Source: Alphaproteobacteria bacterium (GTDB taxonomy: Bacteria > Pseudomonadota > Alphaproteobacteria > Rhizobiales > Devosiaceae). Taken from it: 38,697 bases of DNA. How positions within the stretch are numbered: the first letter of the stretch is position 1; each line of letters opens with the position of its first letter. The stretch is from assembly GCA_024279675.1 (NCBI GenBank), contig JAJRRG010000177.1:1-38697 (forward strand), written 5' to 3'. The translations under genes and the position numbers were made by a program. Shown piece after piece: positions 25,378-31,478 of the stretch. The notes below the pieces were generated by a model. That model ran no database searches, had not been told where the DNA came from, and saw nothing but the letters and a program-made list of their open reading frames with translations.

Positions 25378-26870
25378 TTGGCACCGCCCTCGGCAGTACC
25401 ATCGCCCATGACGGGGATGGGCCCGGTACGGCCCGACTTGTAGATAGTGGTGGGAATGCGCCAAGTGGAAGCGCGCATCGACGCTGAGGCGTTGGCCACA
25501 AATTCACTCGACCAAATCCTGTTCGAAACCGCGCTGATATTGGCCGCAGTCACAATCTCAAAACAGTCCGCCGAAACGCACCCCAACTCACTGGGGAAAA
25601 GTGGGTGCTTTTGCATGGCGTAAAAGCTGATTTTTTTGTCCGCCACGCGAACCAGCAATTCTAAATCATCAATATTCACCCGCGCTACAATCGGCGCTGA
25701 CATATCCTCACTCTTCTTTGACGCTTTCGCCCGCGCCTTGGTGCCAACCGGCGGGGATGACTTTTTTGTCGCGCCGCCGTTGGCCCTAGTCGGGCCGTCC
25801 CCGGCACCCCCGCCATTTTCTTTACCTACGCAAGGTTTTCCGGGGTTGGGCAAAAGCGGCAAGTGGCTGGCATCGCTGACACCATCGACCAACGTAATCC
25901 CCCGCGCTTCGTCGGACTCGGTTTCATTCCCCCACGCACACCACCCATCCCGCGCCACGCCCCGCGCATTCAATTCAATTTTGGGCAGGGACGGGAAATA
26001 ATGCTCGATCAGATAGTAAAAGTTGTCTGGCTTTTGACTATGGCGCGCCAAATCAGCAGTTATCACACTGCCCCACTGCTCGCCCTGCGCCGGGCAAGGC
26101 ACCTTCCCGCGCGTCCCTATCAATAAAATGTCGTGACGATTTCTATTCCAATAACCAGTGCCCGCTTTGGGTTTGCGCCAAATAAACTGCGAACGATATT
26201 TGAAACCCCACTCATTTAAAACGTCGAGTGCATGCTCCAACATCGGCACAGTGGCCCACAGAAACAAAACACAATCATCCGCCGCTATATCACCGACTGG
26301 CCGCGCTTTGATCATTTCCACACTTGACGTAGCATAATGGTTATCTGCCGCCCTATCCATGCCAGTTTCGGCGCTATATGTTTCAAACTTCCATTCTGGA
26401 TCCGCATAAACCACCCCGAATTTTCGCGTTGGCAATGCGATTTGCTTATCCCCAAGCTCGCGCTCACGGGCCACACGTTTGGCTTTTTTTGCAACAGTTG
26501 TAATATCCTTGCGCATCATCTCGGGGCGAATGGTCTTGTCCTCCAACCGTGCCGCGAATGTCTCATAGTCAAGTTTGGTCAGTTCATAGAGCGTGCGTGG
26601 GCTAGGGGGCAAACACGACCCATGGGTCGCATTTGATAGCCGCTCATCAGCCGCAATGGCCATCAATCTTTGAGATTCGCGCACCCCAAACGGCAATTGA
26701 TTCTCAATCATTTGCTGAAATTCGCCGTGCGGCAATTGGGATTTTGCGGCCTTTAACAACCGACCTGTTTCAAGGATCGCCGCGATAGATTTTTGCCAAG
26801 TGCCAGAAATATCCCGCGCAAAAGCATCCGCATTTCGCGCCGTCTCATCCGGTAAAATGATCTCATTCAT
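25374..26870 (-). CDS. MT-A70 family adenine methyltransferase with N-terminal DUF3102-like region
   Basis: A 498-residue protein. Residues 10-75 resemble the DUF3102 region (SGTWQKSIAAILETGRLLKA, FGVRESQRLMAIA). The MT-A70 catalytic domain spans about 150-320 with VVYADPEW (motif IV variant DPEW instead of DPPW), DNHYATSS, LFLWATVPML and HDILLIGTRG. The linker at 353-366 (GGGAGDGPTRANGG) is repeat element copy B. A C-terminal region (375-498) is unfamiliar. It probably makes N6-methyladenine in phage DNA; specificity unknown. Direct coupling to the GcrA gene suggests joint function. Confidence 0.87.
   Translation of the reverse strand: MNEIILPDETARNADAFARDISGTWQKSIAAILETGRLLKAAKSQLPHGEFQQMIENQLPFGVRESQRLMAIAADERLSNATHGSCLPPSPRTLYELTKLDYETFAARLEDKTIRPEMMRKDITTVAKKAKRVARERELGDKQIALPTRKFGVVYADPEWKFETYSAETGMDRAADNHYATSSVEMIKARPVGDIAADDCVLFLWATVPMLEHALDVLNEWGFKYRSQFIWRKPKAGTGYWNRNRHDILLIGTRGKVPCPAQGEQWGSVITADLARHSQKPDNFYYLIEHYFPSLPKIELNARGVARDGWCAWGNETESDEARGITLVDGVSDASHLPLLPNPGKPCVGKENGGGAGDGPTRANGGATKKSSPPVGTKARAKASKKSEDMSAPIVARVNIDDLELLVRVADKKISFYAMQKHPLFPSELGCVSADCFEIVTAANISAVSNRIWSSEFVANASASMRASTWRIPTTIYKSGRTGPIPVMGDGTAEGGAK
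25773..25814 (-). repeat. Palindromic in-gene repeat element, copy B
   Basis: Coding strand: GGCGGGGGTGCCGGGGAC, stem GGCCC, loop GACTA, stem GGGCC, then AACGGCGGC. Read as GGGAGDGPTRANGG in the linker of the MT-A70 protein. The third frame would contain a stop (TAG) in the loop. Confidence 0.85.
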
Positions 26871-26888
26871 GGGTTTTATCTTTCATTT

Positions 26889-27422
26889 TTAATCCGCCGT
26901 CGGCCCTAAGTGGGCCTTCCCCGGAACCCCCGCCGTTTTTGCGGTCGTCTTCATCTGGTCAATTTGTTGATCAAGCGATGCTAGCGCCTCTTGCGCCTCG
27001 CGAATTTGCCCATGCAAATGTTCGCACTCTGCCTCGGTGATGCAGTCATCCCTCAGCGCTTCGGCCACGCCACCTGACACATCTGCAACCTCATGAAGCA
27101 TGCCTGACACGCGCGCGATCAGCTCTACCGCATCATCCCCGCCCCGCGCCTTGGGGAGTGGCACAAGCACAAACCCTTCCATTTCGGCCAGTAATTTGGT
27201 GACCCGAGGTTGCCCACACTCCGCTTCCAGATCAGCGATGACATCAAGGGGCGGAAACTGGCGCGCATGCTCTGGGCTGGCGCTCATATAACGAGATATT
27301 TGCTGTTGGCTGACCCGAGCGATATTGCTGGCGGCGTTGGGCCCACCACATTGGCGAACCAACCCCCGGAAAGCACCGATTAACGCGGAATATTCATTTG
27401 CCGCCAGATACCCGCTCAGCAT
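26889..27422 (-). CDS. CII/CP76-like phage regulatory protein
   Basis: A 177-residue protein. Residues 12-75 match the Phage_CP76 regulatory family: YSALIGAFRGLVRQCGGPNA, a helix-turn-helix (NIARVSQQQISRYMS) and FPPLDVIADLEAECGQPRVT. A coiled coil follows (CITEAECEHLHGQIREAQEA, residues about 125-160). The C-terminal 13 residues after KTAGV are encoded by repeat element copy C, immediately followed by the stop codon. It starts with ATG and a GAGGTG site. It probably influences the lysis-lysogeny decision or early transcription. Confidence 0.75.
   Translation of the reverse strand: MLSGYLAANEYSALIGAFRGLVRQCGGPNAASNIARVSQQQISRYMSASPEHARQFPPLDVIADLEAECGQPRVTKLLAEMEGFVLVPLPKARGGDDAVELIARVSGMLHEVADVSGGVAEALRDDCITEAECEHLHGQIREAQEALASLDQQIDQMKTTAKTAGVPGKAHLGPTAD
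26894..26934 (-). repeat. Palindromic in-gene repeat element, copy C
   Basis: Coding strand: GGCGGGGGTTCCGGGGAA, stem GGCCC, loop ACTTA, stem GGGCC, then GACGGCGG. It forms the C-terminus of the CII-like protein (AGVPGKAHLGPTAD, then TAA), in the same frame as copy A. Confidence 0.85.
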
Positions 27423-27604
27423 GGTGTCACCTCACCTGGGGCCACACCAAGACGGAGCCTGTAGGAATGTGCGAGGTCTGAAATATGAGATATTTCAGGA
27501 ACAAAAATTCGCGCCAAACGGCATTCCTCAAAAAACAGCTGGAAGGCGGCGAGGCACCAACCGGCTTGATAAATAATTATCAAGGATGCCCCGCCACCCA
27601 ACAT
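27416..27604 (-). CDS. Possible small protein between Cro-like and CII-like genes
   Basis: A 62-codon frame starting MLGGGASLIIIYQAGW and ending GVAPGEVTPC, whose TGA overlaps the CII-like ATG by 7 bases, suggesting coupling. The Shine-Dalgarno is poor. The two long palindromes of this interval (27478-27498, 27565-27584) fall within it, which argues for regulatory DNA instead. The open frame extends upstream into the Cro-like gene, where it looks like a shadow. I list it as tentative. Confidence 0.3.
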   Translation of the reverse strand: MLGGGASLIIIYQAGWCLAAFQLFFEECRLARIFVPEISHISDLAHSYRLRLGVAPGEVTPC

Positions 27605-27702
27605 CCCGATTGCCCGCCTAGGGAGGGGGAGCGGGCGAAAAGCACCGATAAATTGAAAAGGGGGAAAGATTTGTGAAATTTTGCAACCGCTCCAAGAACC
27701 AC
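27423..27702. promoter_or_regulatory. Interval with two perfect palindromes
   Basis: This 280-base stretch holds CTGAAATAT-GAG-ATATTTCAG (27478-27498) and CTTGATAA-ATAA-TTATCAAG (27565-27584), and a GC-rich hairpin GCCCGC/GCGGGC (27611-27635). None is followed by a T-run on the - strand, so they look like protein-binding sites rather than terminators. No convincing sigma-70 promoter was found here. A tentative small frame overlaps it. Confidence 0.5.
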
Positions 27703-27957
27703 TCATTGTGCTGGCTCGAGCAAATTGGGTGTGGTTGGCCGATGTATGTCGATGGGCCAAATGGCACCCTCCGGCCAGTGCCCGGACAGCCAATTCATAG
27801 CTCGCGCATATGCACGGGTACCAACGTCCCCGCCACCTGCCAAACGCTTCAATCTCTTACCATCGTTAAATATAAGCGTCGAAACTCGCGATTGAGAAAG
27901 GCAAGTTGCAAAACAATAGGCCTCAGCAACACAAAGAAGTTTATCTATCTGGGTCAT
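27703..27957 (-). CDS. Cro-like early regulator
   Basis: An 84-residue protein starting MTQIDKLLCVAEAYCFATCL, with LSQSRVSTLIFNDGKRLKRL and YARAMNWLSGHWPEG. The pattern (helical first part, a DGK..RL.AGG turn, then a WL..HWP helix) is that of a small DNA-binding protein found divergent from repressors in alphaproteobacterial prophages. The ATG lies only about 2 bases after the predicted transcription start, so its mRNA should be nearly leaderless. First gene of the leftward early operon; Cro function inferred from position. Confidence 0.7.
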   Translation of the reverse strand: MTQIDKLLCVAEAYCFATCLSQSRVSTLIFNDGKRLKRLAGGGDVGTRAYARAMNWLSGHWPEGAIWPIDIHRPTTPNLLEPAQ

Positions 27958-27965
27958 GGTGCGTC

Positions 27966-27993
27966 AATATACGCGGGTTTAATCCCGCGTCAA
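27966..27993 (-). promoter_or_regulatory. Early leftward promoter with embedded repressor operator
   Basis: On the - strand TTGACG (27993-27988), a 16-base spacer and TATATT (27971-27966). The spacer is filled by the operator ACGCGGGTTTAATCCCGCGT (27971-27990, 7-base arms). A bound repressor would exclude RNA polymerase. The predicted start is at about 27959, two bases before the Cro-like ATG. Confidence 0.85.
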
Positions 27994-28046
27994 GCGGTTT
28001 TTGTAACGGCTAGTAATATTCTTTGGCGCGGGTAGGATACCGCAAC

Positions 28047-28733
28047 ATGAGCAACGACCTGACAAAAAGAATTTCACAACGCCTTGGCGAACTCAATTTG
28101 AGCGCCCAAAAAGCGTCCCTTCGCGTATCAAATAACCGAGATTTTTTACGCAATGTGTTGCGGGCTGGCGAGGACGCAAACCCCAAGCGTGAAACGATCC
28201 TCCTAATCGCCGAGGCGCTGGAAAGCAGTGCAACGTGGCTTTTGACTGGTCATGATTCGGAAAATAATGTTGCCAACGAGGTAACCAGAGCAAATATTAC
28301 CCTACCCTATCGCGATTCAATGCCCCGCGATGTACCTGTGCGCGGCACCGCTGCCGGCGCAATGGGAACCACAGGCGCATTTGAGTTTACCTCTGATACT
28401 GTTGACTACGTTAGACGCCCGCCAGGCCTAGCAAACGCGAGTGACATTTATGCACTTTATGTCACAGGCGAAAGCATGGAGCCGCGATATCATCATGGGG
28501 ATTTGATTTTTGTATCACCGCACAAACCGATTTCCCCTAATGACATTATAGTTATCCAAGAGGCCAATACGGACAATGGGTGCCCGCAAGCTTTCATTAA
28601 ATTATTCTTGCGCCGCTCCGGCTCTAGAATCATGACGCGTCAATACAACCCCCTGAGCAACGTTACTTTTATGGTAAAATCTGGCACAGTGATGCACAAG
28701 GTATTATCCACTAACGAGATGCTTGGTATATAA
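28047..28733 (+). CDS. Phage repressor, CI/LexA-like with S24 peptidase domain
   Basis: A 228-residue repressor from the ATG at 28047 (AGGA upstream). The N-terminus is a HTH (KRISQRLGELNLSAQKASLR, then RDFLRNVLRAGE). The C-terminal S24 domain has the cleavage site Ala-Gly at about residues 103-104 (RGTAAGAMG), catalytic Ser143 in TGESMEPRYHHGD and Lys185 in QAFIKLFL. It should maintain lysogeny and self-cleave on RecA activation. It faces the Cro-like gene across an operator-bearing intergenic region and is followed by a small membrane protein gene. Confidence 0.9.
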   Translation: MSNDLTKRISQRLGELNLSAQKASLRVSNNRDFLRNVLRAGEDANPKRETILLIAEALESSATWLLTGHDSENNVANEVTRANITLPYRDSMPRDVPVRGTAAGAMGTTGAFEFTSDTVDYVRRPPGLANASDIYALYVTGESMEPRYHHGDLIFVSPHKPISPNDIIVIQEANTDNGCPQAFIKLFLRRSGSRIMTRQYNPLSNVTFMVKSGTVMHKVLSTNEMLGI

Positions 28734-28748
28734 ATTAGGGCCCAACCC

Positions 28749-29111
28749 ATGTCTGGTTTGATCATATTACTGTTATGGATCGGCGCGATTGTCGCTGGTT
28801 TCGAGGCCGTGGGTGCCTACACCAACGCACAAAGCGTCATGCACCAAGTGTATGCCGCCCTAGCATGCACCGCGTCTGGTCTCTTTCTTGGGCTCAGCAT
28901 GATCATTGTGCAGCTAGACAAACTGAATGATATCCACACCTCACTTCGTGAGATTGAAAGTTTTTCCCAACACTTGGAGCGGCTCAACCCAACCCTTCGA
29001 CAAGAACTTGATCAACAAGAAATCGACACACCTCCCATGAGCACAAAACGCCAAGCGAGAAGCTTTTGGGATAATTTCAAAATTGGCGGACGAAACAGCA
29101 AGCGGGACTAA
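28749..29111 (+). CDS. Small membrane protein co-transcribed with the repressor
   Basis: A 120-residue protein with two transmembrane helices (residues 3-22, with LIILLLWIGAIVAGFEAVGA, and 34-55) followed by a helical, probably coiled-coil cytoplasmic tail (LDKLNDIHTSLREIESFSQH). It starts 15 bases after the repressor stop, so it should be expressed in the lysogen. Such repressor-linked membrane proteins often act in superinfection exclusion; that role is inference. Its stop codon lies within the terminator hairpin at 29101-29122. Confidence 0.75.
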   Translation: MSGLIILLLWIGAIVAGFEAVGAYTNAQSVMHQVYAALACTASGLFLGLSMIIVQLDKLNDIHTSLREIESFSQHLERLNPTLRQELDQQEIDTPPMSTKRQARSFWDNFKIGGRNSKRD

Positions 29112-29122
29112 TCCCGCTTTTT
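29101..29122 (+). terminator. Terminator of the repressor operon, built from an operator-like sequence
   Basis: AGCGGGA (29101-29107) pairs with TCCCGCT (29112-29118) around CTAA, followed by TTTTT. The arms GCGGGA..TCCCGC resemble the operator half-sites at 27971-27990 and 29128-29147. The TAA stop of the membrane protein gene is in the loop. It may serve both as terminator and weak repressor site. Confidence 0.85.
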
Positions 29123-29124
29123 GC

Positions 29125-29153
29125 TTGACGCGGGATTAAACCCGCACTATAAC
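29125..29153 (+). promoter_or_regulatory. Second repressor-controlled promoter
   Basis: TTGACG (29125-29130), a 17-base spacer and TATAAC (29148-29153). The operator GCGGGATTAAACCCGC (29130-29145) fills the spacer and matches the inverse of the operator at 27971-27990. It drives the + strand genes from 29184 and should be silent in the lysogen and open after induction. Confidence 0.85.
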
Positions 29154-29183
29154 CTCTTCATCTTAAAACCGATGGAGAGAGTT

Positions 29184-29735
29184 ATGAACAATCCCAACCA
29201 ATGTGAATATTGCGGTAAGTATGCATCAAAAGATGATGGGTATTTCGCCCCGCCGATGGCTGCAGGCAAAAACGTTCGTCTATGTTGCGACGCGGTTTGT
29301 GCCGACGATCTTTTGGCCCGTGACAAGCAACAACTTGCCACCCCAGCCTTTACCCGCCTCGATGAGATGGTAGCTTTTATGCTCGATCGCCAGAGCGTAT
29401 CAATCGAGGATCTGATAATTGAAGGGTACTCGTTCGATGAAATCGGCGATCTTGTCGGTCAAGCGCAAAAGATTGCCAACCGCAAGCTGGTTCAACACCT
29501 GCATGTGGTTCCCACGCCCCCAAATGACCCTGCCCCGCTTTCCACGCGCAACGCCGCCCGCCTGATCGCCAACCTATTGCCCGATCAGAGAGAGGTTTTT
29601 GCCACGCTGGAAGCGCAAGGGATGAGCGAAGCGGAAATCTCGGCGTCCCTTCCTGAAATTATTGCCATCGCGGCGGACAATTTCGCCGTATCCCTGCCCA
29701 CACTTGGCCTGCCCGCTCATCGGGCGGTTGCATAA
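29184..29735 (+). CDS. Zinc-finger-like phage protein under repressor control
   Basis: A 183-residue protein from the ATG at 29184 (GGAG 7 bases before; the ATG at 29172 overlaps this site). The N-terminus has CEYCGKY and, about 25 residues on, LCCDAVCADDLL, a likely zinc-binding knuckle. The rest is helical with two related segments (EMVAFMLDRQSVSIEDLII, AEISASLPEIIAIA). It is the first gene behind the operator-controlled promoter, so it is probably made early after induction. Function unknown. Confidence 0.7.
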   Translation: MNNPNQCEYCGKYASKDDGYFAPPMAAGKNVRLCCDAVCADDLLARDKQQLATPAFTRLDEMVAFMLDRQSVSIEDLIIEGYSFDEIGDLVGQAQKIANRKLVQHLHVVPTPPNDPAPLSTRNAARLIANLLPDQREVFATLEAQGMSEAEISASLPEIIAIAADNFAVSLPTLGLPAHRAVA

Positions 29736-29914
29736 TGGCAACTTTATTCACGCCGCCGTTGCAGGCTTCGCCTGCGTCCCAATTGTCGCGGTTATTTGCA
29801 CCCCCGCCATGGATAAAACATCTAAAACGCGCGGCAATCACAGGATTGCAGGCGGTGATATTCCTCACCGCCTTCGCCGCAGTCTTTGCGCCCCTGTGGT
29901 GGCTAACGCCATGA
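29735..29914 (+). CDS. Small membrane protein
   Basis: A 59-residue protein whose ATG shares a base with the upstream stop (TAATG). Residues about 33-55 form one transmembrane helix (ITGLQAVIFLTAFAAVFAPL). The N-terminal part is Pro-rich and basic. A short hairpin GCAGGC/GCCTGC (29761-29775) lies in its coding sequence. Function unknown. Confidence 0.5.
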   Translation: MATLFTPPLQASPASQLSRLFAPPPWIKHLKRAAITGLQAVIFLTAFAAVFAPLWWLTP

Positions 29915-30030
29915 GTGAGTTGCGGTTCGCCCCGAACAATTCGCGCATAAGCGAATTGAGCAAGGAATGCCCTGAGCGAAGCCGCGAAGGGCCAGCCAAA
30001 ATAAGCTCTGCGGCAGGATGGGCGAAATGA
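29911..30030 (+). CDS. Possible small ORF over a palindromic repeat
   Basis: A 39-codon frame linked to both neighbours by ATGA overlaps. It contains a REP-like hairpin (29969-29992), and the peptide it encodes (ECPERSREGPAK) is the usual translation of such repeats. It may be a small gene invaded by the repeat or merely a spacer that keeps the genes coupled. Confidence 0.3.
   Translation: MSELRFAPNNSRISELSKECPERSREGPAKISSAAGWAK
29969..29992. repeat. REP-like palindrome
   Basis: GCCCT (29969-29973) and AGGGC (29988-29992) flank GAGCGAAGCCGCGA. This resembles the dispersed CCCTGAGCGAAG..GAAGGG palindromes found in many bacterial genomes. Only one copy is seen in this window. Confidence 0.45.
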
Positions 30031-30158
30031 GTGACCCGGTAATCTGGTTTTTTGCGGGTTTTGTAGTCGGATTCGCAATCAGCGTAATCGCGCTCATTGT
30101 CACGCTGGCATTTGCCGGCGACAGGGCCCAAGCCAAAATTGATGAGAGATTAGAATGA
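30027..30158 (+). CDS. Small single-helix membrane protein
   Basis: A 43-residue protein starting MSDPVIWFFAGFVVGFAISV, whose first 30 residues are one transmembrane helix followed by a charged tail (DRAQAKIDERLE). Coupled to the previous frame by an ATGA overlap. The size and arrangement resemble small phage membrane proteins expressed early. It ends 9 bases before the end of the converging SLATT-like gene. Confidence 0.5.
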   Translation: MSDPVIWFFAGFVVGFAISVIALIVTLAFAGDRAQAKIDERLE

Positions 30159-30166
30159 GCACTGCC

Positions 30167-30694
30167 TCAAACTTCGTTGACCTTCTTATACCGGACGCCT
30201 TCAAAGGGCAGTATCCAACCAGTAAGGCTATGGAAAAATGGTATGATCAAACGTTCAGTTTTTGGATCGTAAATGCCTTGTGCATCAAGCGCGTCGTTAT
30301 AGGCTTTTGCATCAATAGCTCGGAGAGTAGGCATTTCGTTGCCCGTTATGCGCACCATTTCAGCGTTGAAATCTGCCAACTGTACTTCGGTCGGCGACAC
30401 CAACTCCTCTATGCTGGCGAGCAGGTAATAATAGTCCCGTTGCAAAACTTGATGGTCGCGTGCGGCCCCACCCAAATCAAATACAAGCTGCAACGACCCA
30501 ACGACTGCAACCGCGCCACCGAGCCAGCGTTGATCAAGCCCAAGGCTACCTGCCACGTTAGCAATCACACTCGCCCCGAGCATCAACACTACAAAATTGA
30601 AAAACCGGTTTATACGCTCCAACGAGCGGAACCGTGCACTATGATAAAGCGCATTCCGCAACACATTAAATCGAAGATTATCCCGGTCAGTCAT
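30167..30694 (-). CDS. Two-helix membrane protein, SLATT-like
   Basis: A 175-residue protein from the ATG at 30694 (AAGGA upstream). The order is a short N-terminal helix (NVLRNALYHSARFRSLERIN), a transmembrane hairpin (FFNFVVLMLGASVIANVAGS and LGGAVAVVGSLQLVFDL, about 32-75), then a long helical cytoplasmic part (DYYYLLASIEELVSPTEVQL) and another hydrophobic segment near the C-terminus. This resembles SLATT-domain proteins, predicted pore-forming effectors of anti-phage systems. It is on the opposite strand to its neighbours with its own promoter, typical of a prophage-encoded defence or exclusion gene. Family assignment is tentative. Confidence 0.65.
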   Translation of the reverse strand: MTDRDNLRFNVLRNALYHSARFRSLERINRFFNFVVLMLGASVIANVAGSLGLDQRWLGGAVAVVGSLQLVFDLGGAARDHQVLQRDYYYLLASIEELVSPTEVQLADFNAEMVRITGNEMPTLRAIDAKAYNDALDAQGIYDPKTERLIIPFFHSLTGWILPFEGVRYKKVNEV

Positions 30695-30699
30695 TCTTT

Positions 30700-30789
30700 T
30701 TATTCCTTTTTTGGTGGACGAGGCGCGGGTGACGGTTTGGACGGCTGTCGTGGGCCAACACTTGCACCTGAACCAGTTCCTTTTGACAT
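30700..30789 (-). CDS. 29-residue Pro/Lys-rich peptide ahead of the SLATT-like gene
   Basis: A short frame with a good ribosome binding site (AGGAG, about 9 bases before the ATG) ending 5 bases before the SLATT-like start. It is rich in Gly/Ser at the start and Pro/Lys/Arg later (PSKPSPAPRPPKKE). No family is known to me. It could be a regulatory leader peptide or a partner peptide of the membrane protein. Confidence 0.5.
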   Translation of the reverse strand: MSKGTGSGASVGPRQPSKPSPAPRPPKKE

Positions 30790-30871
30790 TTTTATTGTCT
30801 CCTTGTGGTTGTTTCACTGGGGGATAAAGAGTGACGCGGGGCGTAGCATCGCTTTGCGTCACTTGCACTCT

Positions 30872-30899
30872 AACATATTTTTACTGAATACGAAATCAA
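30872..30899 (-). promoter_or_regulatory. Possible promoter of the SLATT-like module
   Basis: On the - strand TTGATT (30899-30894), a 16-base spacer and TATGTT (30877-30872). Downstream, GTGACGC (30831-30837) and GCGTCAC (30856-30862) form a 7-base inverted repeat in the leader that could be an operator. Confidence 0.45.
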
Positions 30900-30933
30900 G
30901 CGGAGGCCTACTCTCACTCTACCTGCAAACTCA

Positions 30934-31116
30934 TCAGTCGGTTTTGGGTTTTGGGGGCTTGGGTTTGGCGGGCTGGCGAACACCTAATGAATACTTCACC
31001 GGCTTTTTACCTTCTTCATTCCGCCCCAAGCCGACACGCTCGCTCCCCGGTTTATCTGTCGGCCGTTTAGTGCGTGAATTCCCACCTTTTTGGTTGTCGT
31101 CTTTTCTATCAACCAT
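30934..31116 (-). CDS. Small basic phage protein
   Basis: A 60-residue protein from the ATG at 31116. It is very rich in Lys, Arg, Pro and Gly ([20 protein letters not shown], ending [12 protein letters not shown]), so it is probably disordered and nucleic-acid or membrane associated. It lies upstream of the SLATT-like module on the same strand. The ribosome binding site is weak (GGGAAA). Function unknown. Confidence 0.45.
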   Translation of the reverse strand: MVDRKDDNQKGGNSRTKRPTDKPGSERVGLGRNEEGKKPVKYSLGVRQPAKPKPPKPKTD

Positions 31117-31153
31117 CGAAAATATTTCCCGTTTGGATTGGCACAAGCAACTT

Positions 31154-31182
31154 TTGCCACGCATCAGCCACAAATCAATATT
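31154..31182 (+). promoter_or_regulatory. Promoter of the GapR-to-integrase block
   Basis: TTGCCA (31154-31159), a 17-base spacer and AATATT (31177-31182), with a predicted start near 31189 and AAAGGA before the GapR ATG at 31207. No repressor operator lies here, so this block, including integrase, may be expressed independently. Confidence 0.5.
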
Positions 31183-31206
31183 CAACCTATAAAAGGATAC
31201 CCCACA

Positions 31207-31470
31207 ATGACACCCCAATCAAATTTTGACGGCACAGGCCGCGACCTGCTTCTTTCTCTGGTTGAGCGTATCGAGCGACTAGAGGAAGAGAAAACCGCAA
31301 TTGCAGACGATATCCGCGAGGTAAAAGCCGAAGCAAAAAGCCACGGCTTTGATGTCAAAGCCATCAACCAACTGGTCAAGTTGCGCAAAATCGACGCCAA
31401 CGACCGGATAGAGCAAGAAGCAATTCTCGACACCTATATGCACGCGCTCGGGATGATACCAGACACGTAG
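31207..31470 (+). CDS. GapR-family DNA-binding protein (DUF2312)
   Basis: An 87-residue protein from the ATG at 31207. The whole protein matches Gap[41 protein letters not shown] and [19 protein letters not shown], ending with a short helix. Host GapR is about 90 residues and clamps overtwisted DNA ahead of replication and transcription. A phage copy could assist replication or packaging topology. It is the first gene of a + strand block that ends with integrase. Confidence 0.88.
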   Translation: MTPQSNFDGTGRDLLLSLVERIERLEEEKTAIADDIREVKAEAKSHGFDVKAINQLVKLRKIDANDRIEQEAILDTYMHALGMIPDT

Positions 31471-31478
31471 CCAAACCA

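Noticed and set aside
27485-27676. A 63-codon + strand frame in the Cro-CII interval
   Set aside because: It starts inside a palindrome, runs against the early operon and gives a low-complexity peptide; no support beyond an open frame.
27605-27793. Upstream extension of the small frame between Cro-like and CII-like genes
   Set aside because: It overlaps the Cro-like gene in another frame and its sequence looks like a shadow of that gene.
30155-31192. A 345-codon + strand frame over the SLATT-like region
   Set aside because: It is antisense to the SLATT-like gene and two small genes that have ribosome binding sites and protein-like composition; its own translation lacks any domain and has unusual composition.
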